The notes beneath the pieces were generated by a model, which ran no database searches, was not told the DNA's origin, and saw nothing but the letters and a program-made list of their open reading frames with translations. A stretch of 64,000 nt of DNA from Pseudogulbenkiania sp. MAI-1 (GTDB lineage Bacteria > Pseudomonadota > Gammaproteobacteria > Burkholderiales > Chromobacteriaceae): contig NZ_AZUR01000001.1 of assembly GCF_000527175.1 (NCBI RefSeq), forward strand, positions 2,890,501 to 2,954,500, read 5' to 3'. Position numbers and translations under genes: made by a program. Below are positions 56,673 through 64,000 of the stretch, piece after piece. Positions within the stretch are counted from its first letter, which is position 1, and every line of letters starts with the position of its first letter.

Positions 56673-57947
56673 ATGACCGATCACCCCCGCTCCATCCCGA
56701 CCACCTCCTCCGACACTCCATCAAAGCACCGCGTCGCCATCGTCGGCGGCGGACCGGCCGGGCTGATGGCGGCCGAGGTGCTGAGTCAGCACGGCGTGCA
56801 AGTGGACGTGTACGACGCCATGCCCTCGGTCGGGCGCAAGTTCCTGCTGGCCGGAGTCGGCGGCATGAACATCACTCACTCCGAACCGGCCGAGCCCTTC
56901 CTGTCGCGCTACGGCGCGCGCAGCGAGCAACTGAGGCCACTGCTGCAAAGCTTCGGAGGGCAACAGCTGCGCGAATGGGTGCACGGGCTCGGCATCGAGA
57001 CCTTCGTCGGCTCGTCCGGCCGGGTGTTTCCCACCGCGATGAAGGCGGCCCCACTGCTGCGCGCCTGGCTGCAACGACTGCGCGAAGCCGGCGTGCGCAT
57101 CCACGTACGCCACCGCTGGCAGGGCTGGAGCGACGACGGCGGCTTGCTGATGAGCACGCCGGATGGCGAGAAGGCCGTGCACGCCGATGCCGTGCTGCTG
57201 GCGCTGGGCGGCGGCAGTTGGGCCAAGCTGGGCTCGGACGGCGCATGGCTGCCGGTCTTGGCCGAACGCGGCGTCGAAGTCGCCCCGCTGGTGCCGTCCA
57301 ATTGCGGTTTCGACGTCGGCTGGAGCGAACACTTCCGCACCCGCTTCGCCGGCGAGCCGCTCAAATCGGTGGCGCTGAGTTTCACCGGCGCGGACGGCAG
57401 CGTGTCGCGCAAGCAGGGTGAATTCGTCGTCACCGAGGGCGGCGTCGAAGGCAGCCTGATCTACGCCTTCTCCGCCGCGCTGCGCGACGCCATCGCCGCG
57501 CACGGCAGCGCCACCATCCATCTCGATCTGGCGCCGGGCAAGGACCTGGCGCGCGTGACCGAGGAAGTGGCTCACCCGCGCGGTTCGCGCTCGCTGTCGA
57601 GCCACCTGCAGAGCCGCGTCGGTCTGAAAGGTGTCAAGATGGGTCTGCTGAGGGAATGCCTGGACAAGGACACGATGAACGACCCGCAGCGGCTGGCGGC
57701 GGCGATCAAGGCTCTGCCGGTCACGCTGGTCGCGCCGCGCCCGCTCGACGAGGCCATCAGCAGCGGCGGCGGGGTGAGCTTCGCCGCGCTCGACGCGCAC
57801 CTGATGCTGCGCCAACTGCCCGGCGTGTTCTGCGCCGGCGAGATGCTGGACTGGGAAGCCCCCACCGGCGGCTACCTGCTCACCGCCTGCTTCGCTAGCG
57901 GCCGCGCTGCCGGGCTGGGGGTGTGGGAGTGGCTGCAGGTGCACTAG
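56673..57947 (+). CDS. NAD(P)/FAD-dependent oxidoreductase (HI0933/BaiN-like)
   Basis: A 424-residue flavoprotein of the HI0933-like family. The FAD-binding Rossmann motif is VAIVGGGPAGLMAAEVLSQHG; the family block is GRKFLLAGVGGMNITHSEP. Later segments are VLLALGGGSWAKLGSDGAWLP and the C-terminal FAD contact PGVFCAGEMLDWEAPTGGYLLTACFASGRAAG. The GGGG-rich and SSGGGVSFAAL elements are also typical. The physiological substrate is unknown. It stands alone between GST and the convergent MFS gene. Confidence 0.88.
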   Translation: MTDHPRSIPTTSSDTPSKHRVAIVGGGPAGLMAAEVLSQHGVQVDVYDAMPSVGRKFLLAGVGGMNITHSEPAEPFLSRYGARSEQLRPLLQSFGGQQLREWVHGLGIETFVGSSGRVFPTAMKAAPLLRAWLQRLREAGVRIHVRHRWQGWSDDGGLLMSTPDGEKAVHADAVLLALGGGSWAKLGSDGAWLPVLAERGVEVAPLVPSNCGFDVGWSEHFRTRFAGEPLKSVALSFTGADGSVSRKQGEFVVTEGGVEGSLIYAFSAALRDAIAAHGSATIHLDLAPGKDLARVTEEVAHPRGSRSLSSHLQSRVGLKGVKMGLLRECLDKDTMNDPQRLAAAIKALPVTLVAPRPLDEAISSGGGVSFAALDAHLMLRQLPGVFCAGEMLDWEAPTGGYLLTACFASGRAAGLGVWEWLQVH

Positions 57948-58062
57948 GCGCGTTCGCGGTCTTTCATGACGAGGATGCCCCGGCAGCCCCGAAGCCGGGA
58001 TGGCAACGACTCGACCCCATCCCCGGCAGCGACCCACTGAAGGCATCAACCACAAAAGACAT

Positions 58063-58095
58063 AAAAAAAACCGGCCGGGCTGAAGCACCGACCGG
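58063..58095 (-). terminator. Terminator of the MFS transporter gene
   Basis: On the minus strand, stem CCGGTCGG / CCGGCCGG with a 9-base loop is followed by a run of eight T. Confidence 0.75.
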
Positions 58096-58131
58096 GACCG
58101 AATACCGGAAACAAGAGGAGGAGAAACAAAC

Positions 58132-59403
58132 TCAACCGGCTGCGCTCGGCAGCGGCGCCAAGCGGCGCAGGCGCAGCGCAATGCCGAGACACGACAACAA
58201 ACCCGCAGTCAGCACCAGCACCACGCCGGACCAACCATCCCAGCTCCACATCAGGCCCGAGGCCGAGCCCAGGCCGCTGCCTCCCAGGTAGTAGCAGCTC
58301 AGGTAGAGCGCCGAGGCCAGACCACGGGCGCGGCTGGCGCGGCAGCCGATCCAGCTGCTCGCCACCGAGTGGGCGCCGAAGAAACCGAAGGTGAATACGG
58401 CGATGCCGGGCACCACCACCCACAAGGAGCCCGCCAGTGTCAGCATCAGCCCGGCCAGCATCAGGCTCACCATGATCCACAGCACGTTGCGCCGCCCCAG
58501 GCTATCGGCCAGCCGGCCCACCCAGGCCGAGCTCCACATCCCCACCACGTAGAGCAGGAACACCGCGCCGACCGCGCTCGGCGACAAGTTGAACGGCGCC
58601 AGCGCCAGGTGGTAGCCGAGGTAGTTGTACAGGCTGACAAAGCAGCCCATCAGCAGGAAGGCCGTGGCAAACAGCCAGGGCAAGCCGTCGTCGGACAGGT
58701 GCAGGCGCAGGTTGCCGCGCACCTCGCCCAGCGCCAGCCGTGCCGGACGGAAATGACGCGACTCCGGTAGGCAGCGCCAGAACACCACCGCCGACACCAG
58801 CCCGAACAAACCCAGCACCGCCACCGCCTCGCGCCAGCCGGTCCACTCGCTCATCAGGGTCAGAAAGAAGCGCCCGCACATGCCGCCCAGGGCGTTGCCG
58901 GCGATGTACAGCCCCATCGACTGCCCCAGCGAGCTCGGCTCGATCTCCTCGCTCAGATAGGCCATCGCCACCGCCGGGATGCCGGCCAGCGCGATCCCCA
59001 TCAGGGTGCGCAGCAGCAACAGCTGGCCGAAGCTGTGGGCGAACGCCGCCAGCAGCGTCAGCAGCGCGGCCAGGCCGAGCGAGAGGTTCATCACCGGCTT
59101 GCGGCCGTAGCGGTCGGCCAGCAGGCTCATCGGGATCAGCGCCAAGGCCAGTGCCCCGGTCGCCGCCGACACCACGCCGCTGGCTGCCGCCGGCGACAGG
59201 CCGAAGTCGTGCGAGAACATCGGCATCAGCGGCTGCGGGCCGTACAAGGCAGAAAAGGTGGCGAAGCCGCCGAAGAACATGCCCCAGCTGGTGCGGCGGA
59301 AAGCCGGAGTGCCGGCGCGCAGGCGTTCGTGTGCGGGGGCGGACGCAGGGGCGGGAAAGGTGACGGGGGTGGGACGGGGTACGGCTAAGGCGTCGGAAGA
59401 CAT
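58132..59403 (-). CDS. MFS transporter (YnfM-like)
   Basis: A 423-residue twelve-helix permease. The first-helix signature FRRTSWGMFFGGFATFSALYGPQPLMPMFSHDFGLSPAAASGVVSAATGALAL and the loop LADRYGRKPVMNLSLGLAA are typical of MFS drug or arabinose-efflux-like exporters; FLSDD-type loops separate the two halves. The start at 59401-59403 (MSSDALAVPRPTP) is the likely one. It is divergent from a LysR gene, which probably controls it. The substrate is unknown. Confidence 0.88.
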   Translation of the reverse strand: MSSDALAVPRPTPVTFPAPASAPAHERLRAGTPAFRRTSWGMFFGGFATFSALYGPQPLMPMFSHDFGLSPAAASGVVSAATGALALALIPMSLLADRYGRKPVMNLSLGLAALLTLLAAFAHSFGQLLLLRTLMGIALAGIPAVAMAYLSEEIEPSSLGQSMGLYIAGNALGGMCGRFFLTLMSEWTGWREAVAVLGLFGLVSAVVFWRCLPESRHFRPARLALGEVRGNLRLHLSDDGLPWLFATAFLLMGCFVSLYNYLGYHLALAPFNLSPSAVGAVFLLYVVGMWSSAWVGRLADSLGRRNVLWIMVSLMLAGLMLTLAGSLWVVVPGIAVFTFGFFGAHSVASSWIGCRASRARGLASALYLSCYYLGGSGLGSASGLMWSWDGWSGVVLVLTAGLLSCLGIALRLRRLAPLPSAAG

Positions 59404-59486
59404 GATCAATACTCGGCTAGCGGCCCACGGCGTGGGGCTGGATAACCGAATGCTAGGACTGGACAAACCGCCAGTCCAATATATAT

Positions 59487-59501
59487 TTAATCGTTGATTA
59501 A
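59487..59501. promoter_or_regulatory. LysR-type operator between MFS and LysR genes
   Basis: TTAATC-GTT-GATTAA, a perfect 15-base inverted repeat with a T-N11-A core, 18 bases before the lysR start codon and 84 before the MFS start. A second repeat (TGGAC / GTCCA) lies just to its left. Confidence 0.65.
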
Positions 59502-59518
59502 TACGTAAAAGATATCAC

Positions 59519-60433
59519 GTGGAACTGCGTCACCTACGTTACTTCGTCGTCGTGGCCGAGGAGCTCAACTTCACCCGTGCCGCCTTGCGCCTGCACATCG
59601 CCCAGCCGCCCTTGAGCCAGCAGATCCGCGCGCTGGAGGAACAACTGGGCGTCGCCCTGTTCGAGCGCAGCAAGCGCCGCGTGGCGCTGACCGATGCCGG
59701 AGAGCGCTACCTGCAGCATGCCCGGCGCATCCTGGCCGAGGTCGAACAGGCTGCCGACGACGCGCGCCGTGCCGCCCGCGGCGAGGTGGGCGAGCTGCGC
59801 ATCGGCTTCACCTCCTCGCTGCCGTTCACCAGCCTGCTGCCGGGGCTGGTCTCCGACTACCGCCGCCACTACCCGCAGGTGCAGCTGACGTTGCGCGAGA
59901 TGTTCACCGCCCACCAGTTCGAAGCCCTGCGCGAAGAACGGCTGGACGTCGGCTTCGTCCGTTTCCACGGCAAGGAAAACCCGCCCGATCTGGTGCTGCA
60001 CGAAATCCACCGCGACCCGCTGCGGCTGGTGATCAACGCCCGCCACCCCCTGGCCTCGCAACCAAGGGCATCGCTGGAACAGTTGCGCGACGAGAGTTTC
60101 ATCATCTACCCGGCCGGTGCCGGCACCGGGCTCAACGTGCAGGTCCGCCAGCTCTGCCTGGCGGCCGGTTTCGAACCCAGGATCGTGCAGGAAGCGCGGG
60201 AAGCCACCACCCAGATCGGCCTGGTGGCGGCAGGTCTCGGCGTGGCGCTACTGCCCTCGCCGCTGGAGTGCGTACAGATGAAGGGGGTGCGCTACGTGCC
60301 GATCAGCGACGAGGGAGCGTACCTGTCGCTGGGGCTGGCGACGCGCCCCGGCCCCGTCACGCCGCTGCTGGCCGGTTTTCTGGAGTGTCTACATAGCCGG
60401 AAAGAAGCGGGGCCGATCAAGGAAGACACATGA
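59519..60433 (+). CDS. LysR-family transcriptional regulator
   Basis: A 304-residue LysR protein. The N-terminal winged helix is MELRHLRYFVVVAEELNFTRAALRLHIAQPPLSQQIRALEEQLGVALFERSKRRVALTDAGERYL, followed by the dimer helix and an effector domain from about residue 90 (GELRIGFTSSLPFTSLLPGLVSDYRRHYP). The GTG at 59519 gives the conserved MELRHLRYF start. It is divergent from the MFS transporter across a LysR-type palindrome, so local control of that exporter is likely. Confidence 0.92.
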   Translation: MELRHLRYFVVVAEELNFTRAALRLHIAQPPLSQQIRALEEQLGVALFERSKRRVALTDAGERYLQHARRILAEVEQAADDARRAARGEVGELRIGFTSSLPFTSLLPGLVSDYRRHYPQVQLTLREMFTAHQFEALREERLDVGFVRFHGKENPPDLVLHEIHRDPLRLVINARHPLASQPRASLEQLRDESFIIYPAGAGTGLNVQVRQLCLAAGFEPRIVQEAREATTQIGLVAAGLGVALLPSPLECVQMKGVRYVPISDEGAYLSLGLATRPGPVTPLLAGFLECLHSRKEAGPIKEDT

Positions 60434-60457
60434 CGCGTCGTTGCTTCGCCGGTTTCC

Positions 60458-60910
60458 TCAATCGGAAACTAGCCGGATTTCGATGCCCAATGCCCGTCCG
60501 AGCCCTGCCGGCTTGACGAGAAGGTCGGCCAGGGTATGGTGTGACAATTCGCCATAAAAGGCTTCCTGTGCCGCATGCAGCACGCTCATCAGGCGGCACG
60601 CCGAGGCGATCCGGCACTGGGAATGTAGTGGATCGAAACACTCGACCAGCACGTTGTCGGCCTCGGCCGTACGCACCAGCTTGCCGAGGTTGATCTGCTG
60701 CGGATCGTCCGCCAGGCGCATCCCTCCTCCTTTGCCGCGCACCGTCGTGAGATAGCCGTGCTGGCCGAGAAAAAACACCACCTTGGTCAGATGGCTGGCG
60801 GAAATGCCGTACGCCTGGGCGATCTCGTTGATCGTCACCAGGCGCTCGCCCGCCAGCGCGCTGTACATCATCACGCGCAGGCAGTAGTCGGTAAAAGCCG
60901 TCAGTCGCAC
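60458..60910 (-). CDS. nsrR: Rrf2-family nitric-oxide sensor NsrR
   Basis: A 150-residue repressor with an [Fe-S] cluster that is lost on contact with nitric oxide. The Rrf2 winged helix is LTAFTDYCLRVMMYSALAGERLVTINEIAQAYGISASHLTKVVFFLGQHGYLTTVRGKGGGMRLA; the cluster cysteines are in ECFDPLHSQCRIASACRL. The GTG at 60910 gives the family start MRLTAFTDY but has no clear ribosome site; an ATG at 60967 would add 19 residues. It is divergent from norVW, whose upstream region carries two NsrR-like palindromes. Confidence 0.9.
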   Translation of the reverse strand: MRLTAFTDYCLRVMMYSALAGERLVTINEIAQAYGISASHLTKVVFFLGQHGYLTTVRGKGGGMRLADDPQQINLGKLVRTAEADNVLVECFDPLHSQCRIASACRLMSVLHAAQEAFYGELSHHTLADLLVKPAGLGRALGIEIRLVSD

Positions 60911-61093
60911 GGTCGGGACAGATCCATGGGTTTGTTCAAACAGGCACGCTCGGTGGGATTCGAACATGCATTCTATCTTGCCGTCGACACCCCGACAGCA
61001 GGAGCCAGCTTGATTCAGGCATACGATATAGACATACAGGGCGCGGCAACAGCCCGCTCTTGATGTACCTCAAGCGAATCCATGATAACTCAT

Positions 61094-61116
61094 AAGATTC
61101 ATTTACGGTGAATGTT
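61094..61116. promoter_or_regulatory. Upstream NsrR-like operator of norVW
   Basis: Left half AAGATTCATTT matches the known NsrR half-site pattern (AAGATGYATTT); the right half is weaker. The wider inverted repeat CATAAGATTCA / TGAATGTTATG spans 61091-61119 and matches at 10 of 11 positions. Its centre is 32 bases before that of the second site. Confidence 0.6.
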
Positions 61117-61125
61117 ATGAGGTAT

Positions 61126-61148
61126 AAGATTCATTTCATACGAATCTT
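61126..61148. promoter_or_regulatory. Main NsrR-like operator of norVW
   Basis: An 11-1-11 palindrome: left half AAGATTCATTT, right half ATACGAATCTT (complement AAGATTCGTAT, 9 of 11 matching). It ends 22 bases before the norV start codon, where a bound repressor would block transcription. Confidence 0.75.
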
Positions 61149-61170
61149 ACACCTCAAGGAGCTCTCTGCC

Positions 61171-62565
61171 ATGGCTTTCACCGTCAAGAACAACATCCGC
61201 TGGGTTGGCAAACAGGATTGGGAGCTGCGTGAATTTCACGGCAGCGAATACAGCACCCACCGCGGTTCCAGCTACAACAGCTACCTGATCAAGGAAGAAA
61301 AAATCGCGCTGATCGATACCGTCTGGGCGCCTTACGCCGAAGAATTCGTCGCCAATCTGGCCAAGGAGGTCGACCTCGGCGCCATCGACTACATCATCGC
61401 CAACCACGGCGAGATCGATCACAGCGGCGCCTTGCCGGCGCTGATGGCGCGCATCCCGGACACCCCGATCTACTGCACCGCCAACGGGGCCAAATCGCTG
61501 CGCGGCCACTATCACCAGGACTGGAATTTCCGCATCGTCAAAACCGGGGACAGCCTCGACCTCGGCAACGGCAAGCAACTGGTGTTTGTCGAGATGCCGA
61601 TGCTGCACTGGCCGGACAGCATGGCCACCTATCTGACCGGCGACGCCGTGCTGTTCAGCAACGATGCGTTCGGCCAGCACTATGCCAGCGCCCAGATGTT
61701 CAACGACCTGTGCGACCCGGTCGAACTGCACGAGGAGTGCATCAAGTATTACGCCAATATCCTGACCCCGTTCAGCCCGCTGGTGACCCAGAAGATCCAC
61801 GAGGTCCTGGCGCTGAACCTGCCGATCGACATGATCGCCACCAGCCACGGCATCATCTGGCGCGACAAGCCGACCCAGATCGTCGAGCAGTACCTGAAGT
61901 GGGCCGATGATTACCAGGAGAACCAGATCACCCTGGTCTACGACACCATGTGGAACGGCACCCGCATGATGGCCGAGGCGATTGCCGAAGGCATCCGCAA
62001 GGCCGACCAGGAGGTCGTGATCAAGCTGTTCAACCTCTCCAACAGCGACAAGAACGACGTCCTCACCCACGTGTTCAAGTCCAAGGCCATCCTGGTCGGC
62101 AGCCCGACCGTCAACAACGTGATGCTGCCCCACGTCGCCGCCCTGCTCGAGGAGATGACCGGCCTGCGCTTCAAGAACAAGGCGGCGGCCGCCTTCGGCA
62201 CCCACGGCTGGAGTGGCGGCGCGGTAGAACGCATCGCCAGGCGCCTGGACGACGCCGGTTTCCGTGTCCTCAATCCGGGCATCGCCGCCGAGTGGCGTCC
62301 GACCGACGATGCCCTCACCCAGGCGGTGCGGTTTGGCGAGGCCATCATCGAACAACTGGGCAAGACGGGGCAGAACACGGCGGAGGCCACCGCAGCGTGT
62401 TCGTGCAGCGGCAAGATGCGCTGCAAGACCTGCTCGTGGATTTACGATCCGCAACAGGGGGAAGCGGCCCAGGGGGTCGCGGCCGGAACGGCCTGGCAGG
62501 ACGTCCCCGAGACCTTCCTCTGCCCGGTGTGCTTCATGGGCAAAAGCGACTTTGTTCCCGCGTAA
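61171..62565 (+). CDS. norV: Flavorubredoxin, nitric-oxide reductase NorV
   Basis: A 464-residue cytoplasmic enzyme that reduces NO to N2O under low oxygen. Three modules are seen. The diiron beta-lactamase-like domain has ligands H79, E81, D83 and H84 in NHGEIDHSG, then H146, D165 and H226. A flavodoxin domain follows from about residue 253 (ITLVYDTMWNGTRMMAEAIAEGI, FGTHGWSGGAVERIARRL). A C-terminal rubredoxin has iron cysteines in MRCKTCSWIYDP and FLCPVCFMGKSDF. The start at 61171 follows AAGGAG. Operon with norW. Confidence 0.96.
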   Translation: MAFTVKNNIRWVGKQDWELREFHGSEYSTHRGSSYNSYLIKEEKIALIDTVWAPYAEEFVANLAKEVDLGAIDYIIANHGEIDHSGALPALMARIPDTPIYCTANGAKSLRGHYHQDWNFRIVKTGDSLDLGNGKQLVFVEMPMLHWPDSMATYLTGDAVLFSNDAFGQHYASAQMFNDLCDPVELHEECIKYYANILTPFSPLVTQKIHEVLALNLPIDMIATSHGIIWRDKPTQIVEQYLKWADDYQENQITLVYDTMWNGTRMMAEAIAEGIRKADQEVVIKLFNLSNSDKNDVLTHVFKSKAILVGSPTVNNVMLPHVAALLEEMTGLRFKNKAAAAFGTHGWSGGAVERIARRLDDAGFRVLNPGIAAEWRPTDDALTQAVRFGEAIIEQLGKTGQNTAEATAACSCSGKMRCKTCSWIYDPQQGEAAQGVAAGTAWQDVPETFLCPVCFMGKSDFVPA

Positions 62566-62588
62566 CCGACCGCCCCAGGAGAAATGCG

Positions 62589-63704
62589 ATGAAAAAGCCT
62601 CTTGTCATCATCGGCAGCGGCCATGCCGGCTACACCCTGGCCCGAGCGTTCCGCCAGCACGATGCCACCACGCCGGTCGTCGTTCTCACCGAGGATGGTG
62701 GCGAGCACTACCCCAAGCCGCAGTTGAGCCACGGCTTTGGCCATCAGACCAGTGCCGCGCAGTTGGTCCAGAACAGTGCCACCGGCATGGCTGCCGAATT
62801 GAAGGTGATGGTAAGGCCCCACACCCGGGTCAGCGCCATCGACTTTGTCGCCCAAAAGGTCTTGGCGGGGGAGGTGCAGATTCCGTACAGCAACCTGGTC
62901 CTGGCGGTGGGGGCCGAGCCATTCGTGCCCCCCATCGGCGGCGACGGGGCGCAGGACATCCTGACCTTGAACAACCTGGAGCAGTACCGGCGGTATCTCG
63001 ACAAGCTCAATCAGAGTGAGCACGTGCTGGTCATCGGGGGTGGCCTGATCGGTACCGAAATCGCCCACGACATCGCCCAGCACAAGCGCGTCACACTGGT
63101 GGACATCGGCAGCCGCTTGCTGGAGCGGCTGGTGCCCGACGTCGTCAGCCAGCGCCTGCACCACGCCATGGGACAGGTCACGCTGCGCTTCGGGACCGGG
63201 GTGGAACGGGTCGATCGGGCCGCTCGGGGCTACCGCGTGACGCTGAGCGGCGGCGACACGCTGGCGGTGGATGCCATCGTCTGTGCGGCGGGCCTGAAAC
63301 CGCGGCGGGAGCTGGCGGGCGGGCTGGAGACACGGCGCGGCATCGTCGTCGACGCCTACCTGCGCACCTCGCAACCCCACGTCTATGCCCTGGGGGACTG
63401 CGCCGAAATCGAGGGGCAGATCCTGCCCTACCTGCAGCCGATCACGCTGTCGGCCAATGCGCTGGCCCGCACGCTGGCCGGCACACCGACACCGGTCCGT
63501 TTCGGCCCCCTGCCGGTGGCGGTGAAAACGCCGCGCTACCCCATCCAGCTGGCCGGGGTCACCCAGGGCAACGCCCTCGATTGGCAGATCAGCGAGGGGG
63601 AAGACGGGCTGACCGCGCTCGCCCATCGCGGCAGCAAGCTGGTCGGCTACGTGACCACCGGTAGCCGCAACGGCTTCAGCCTGCTGCCCAGCCTGGCACG
63701 CTGA
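62589..63704 (+). CDS. norW: NADH:flavorubredoxin reductase NorW
   Basis: A 371-residue FAD/NADH oxidoreductase that feeds electrons to NorV. The FAD motif is LVIIGSGHAGYTLARAFRQHD and the NAD motif is HVLVIGGGLIGTEIAHDIAQH; the C-terminal FAD contact is PHVYALGDCAEIEGQILPYLQP. The ATG at 62589 follows AGGAG, 23 bases after the norV stop. This is the usual partner gene order of norVW. Confidence 0.93.
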   Translation: MKKPLVIIGSGHAGYTLARAFRQHDATTPVVVLTEDGGEHYPKPQLSHGFGHQTSAAQLVQNSATGMAAELKVMVRPHTRVSAIDFVAQKVLAGEVQIPYSNLVLAVGAEPFVPPIGGDGAQDILTLNNLEQYRRYLDKLNQSEHVLVIGGGLIGTEIAHDIAQHKRVTLVDIGSRLLERLVPDVVSQRLHHAMGQVTLRFGTGVERVDRAARGYRVTLSGGDTLAVDAIVCAAGLKPRRELAGGLETRRGIVVDAYLRTSQPHVYALGDCAEIEGQILPYLQPITLSANALARTLAGTPTPVRFGPLPVAVKTPRYPIQLAGVTQGNALDWQISEGEDGLTALAHRGSKLVGYVTTGSRNGFSLLPSLAR

Positions 63705-63738
63705 TGGGCCAGCGAGAAGCAAGGAGGTGAAAAGACGG

Positions 63739-63765
63739 AACCCGAATCGAGCCGATGCGGGTTTT
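63739..63765 (+). terminator. Probable terminator of norVW
   Basis: An 11-bp stem with one A/G mismatch (AACCCGAATCG / CGATGCGGGTT, loop AGC) lies 35 bases after the norW stop, followed only by TT. Confidence 0.5.
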
Positions 63766-63868
63766 CGGCCCCGTTCCCGCGCAGGATCCGCCAGCGATGG
63801 CCGATCATGAACGGGCGCCGGTTACGGGCAGCAAGGCCGGAAGGGAGACGGCCTTGTGCGTGACCGCC

Positions 63869-64000
63869 TCACATCGCCAGGTAACGTCCCGGCTTGTGGT
63901 TGACGGCCAGGATCAGGTTGAGCGCCACCGCGCCCAGCACCGACACCACGACGGCCAGCGGGTGCACCACCCACAGCGCCGCCGTCACGATGCAGACGTC
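63869..64000 (-). CDS. C-terminal end of an unidentified membrane protein (cut by window edge)
   Basis: The last 43 codons of a leftward gene, ending at TGA 63869-63871. The peptide is strongly hydrophobic (CIVTAALWVVHPLAVVVSVLGAVALNLILAV) and ends HKPGRYLAM, so it closes with one or two membrane helices. I do not recognise the family. GC content and codon use are like those of the neighbours. It faces norVW tail to tail. Confidence 0.6.
   Translation of the reverse strand, partial: DVCIVTAALWVVHPLAVVVSVLGAVALNLILAVNHKPGRYLAM

Noticed and set aside
56180..57421. 413-codon open frame across the GST end and the flavoprotein gene
   Set aside because: Arg/Pro/Ala-rich shadow with no motif; the GST and flavoprotein frames explain the region fully.
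63721..63815. Perfect AAGGAGGTGA after norW, followed by a GTG frame of about 27 codons
   Set aside because: The GTG is part of the Shine-Dalgarno-like string itself, so the spacing is wrong. The peptide is Arg-rich without resemblance to anything, and a terminator stem lies inside it.

Overview
This is a GC-rich chromosomal segment. Its gene order and protein sequences fit a betaproteobacterium of the Neisseriales, most likely the Chromobacteriaceae (Chromobacterium, Pseudogulbenkiania, Gulbenkiania or a relative). That placement is inference: it rests on the Neisseriales-like Fur, NsrR, BamE, RNase E and leucine-catabolism proteins, not on a database search.

Region 1 (1-13100) is one flagellar locus. 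A leftward operon fliE-fliF-fliG-fliH-fliI (fliI runs off the window) faces a rightward operon fliM-fliN-fliP-fliQ-fliR-flhB-flhA. Beyond it lie a leftward FliK-like gene and a compact 275-residue flagellin. The layout resembles lateral (Flag-2 type) systems. FliM lacks the N-terminal CheY-binding segment, and fliO and che genes are absent. A 12-base palindrome, GTGAWTTTTCAC, occurs twice between fliE and fliM and once upstream of flagellin, which suggests one regulator for the whole locus.

Region 2 (13100-31950) is housekeeping: tRNA-Asn, rne, then rluC / HAD phosphatase / Rieske ferredoxin / S49 peptidase, an orphan motD, pyrD and slyB. Next come fur-aat-bpt (iron regulator plus two N-degron aminoacyltransferases) divergent from bamE-dapB, the stress operon prkA-yeaH-spoVR, and a tightly overlapping DUF2062-NUDIX-PilZ cluster.

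Region 3 (32000-46700) is acyl-CoA and leucine catabolism. It holds a long acyl-CoA dehydrogenase with a PsrA-like operator, then an acyl-CoA synthetase divergent from liuR, and the operon liuA-liuB-liuC-liuD-(GyrI-like)-liuE-aacS. This takes isovaleryl-CoA to acetoacetate plus acetyl-CoA and reactivates acetoacetate. LiuR-type palindromes lie at both promoters.

Region 4 (46700-64000) has cysS, rpmE, a membrane glycosyltransferase, glnS, ygiQ, a LysE exporter, a GST, a flavoprotein, an MFS/LysR pair, and a nitric-oxide defence unit: nsrR divergent from norV-norW with two NsrR-like operators. The window ends inside a membrane-protein gene.

The most unusual material is non-coding. One family of about 150-bp elements has 19-bp terminal inverted repeats and a central GTAC hairpin, and two of its copies start exactly at a stop codon. 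A related 114-bp element lies near a third gene end. REP-like repeats bracket the FliK-like gene. No CRISPR array, integrase or transposase was seen.
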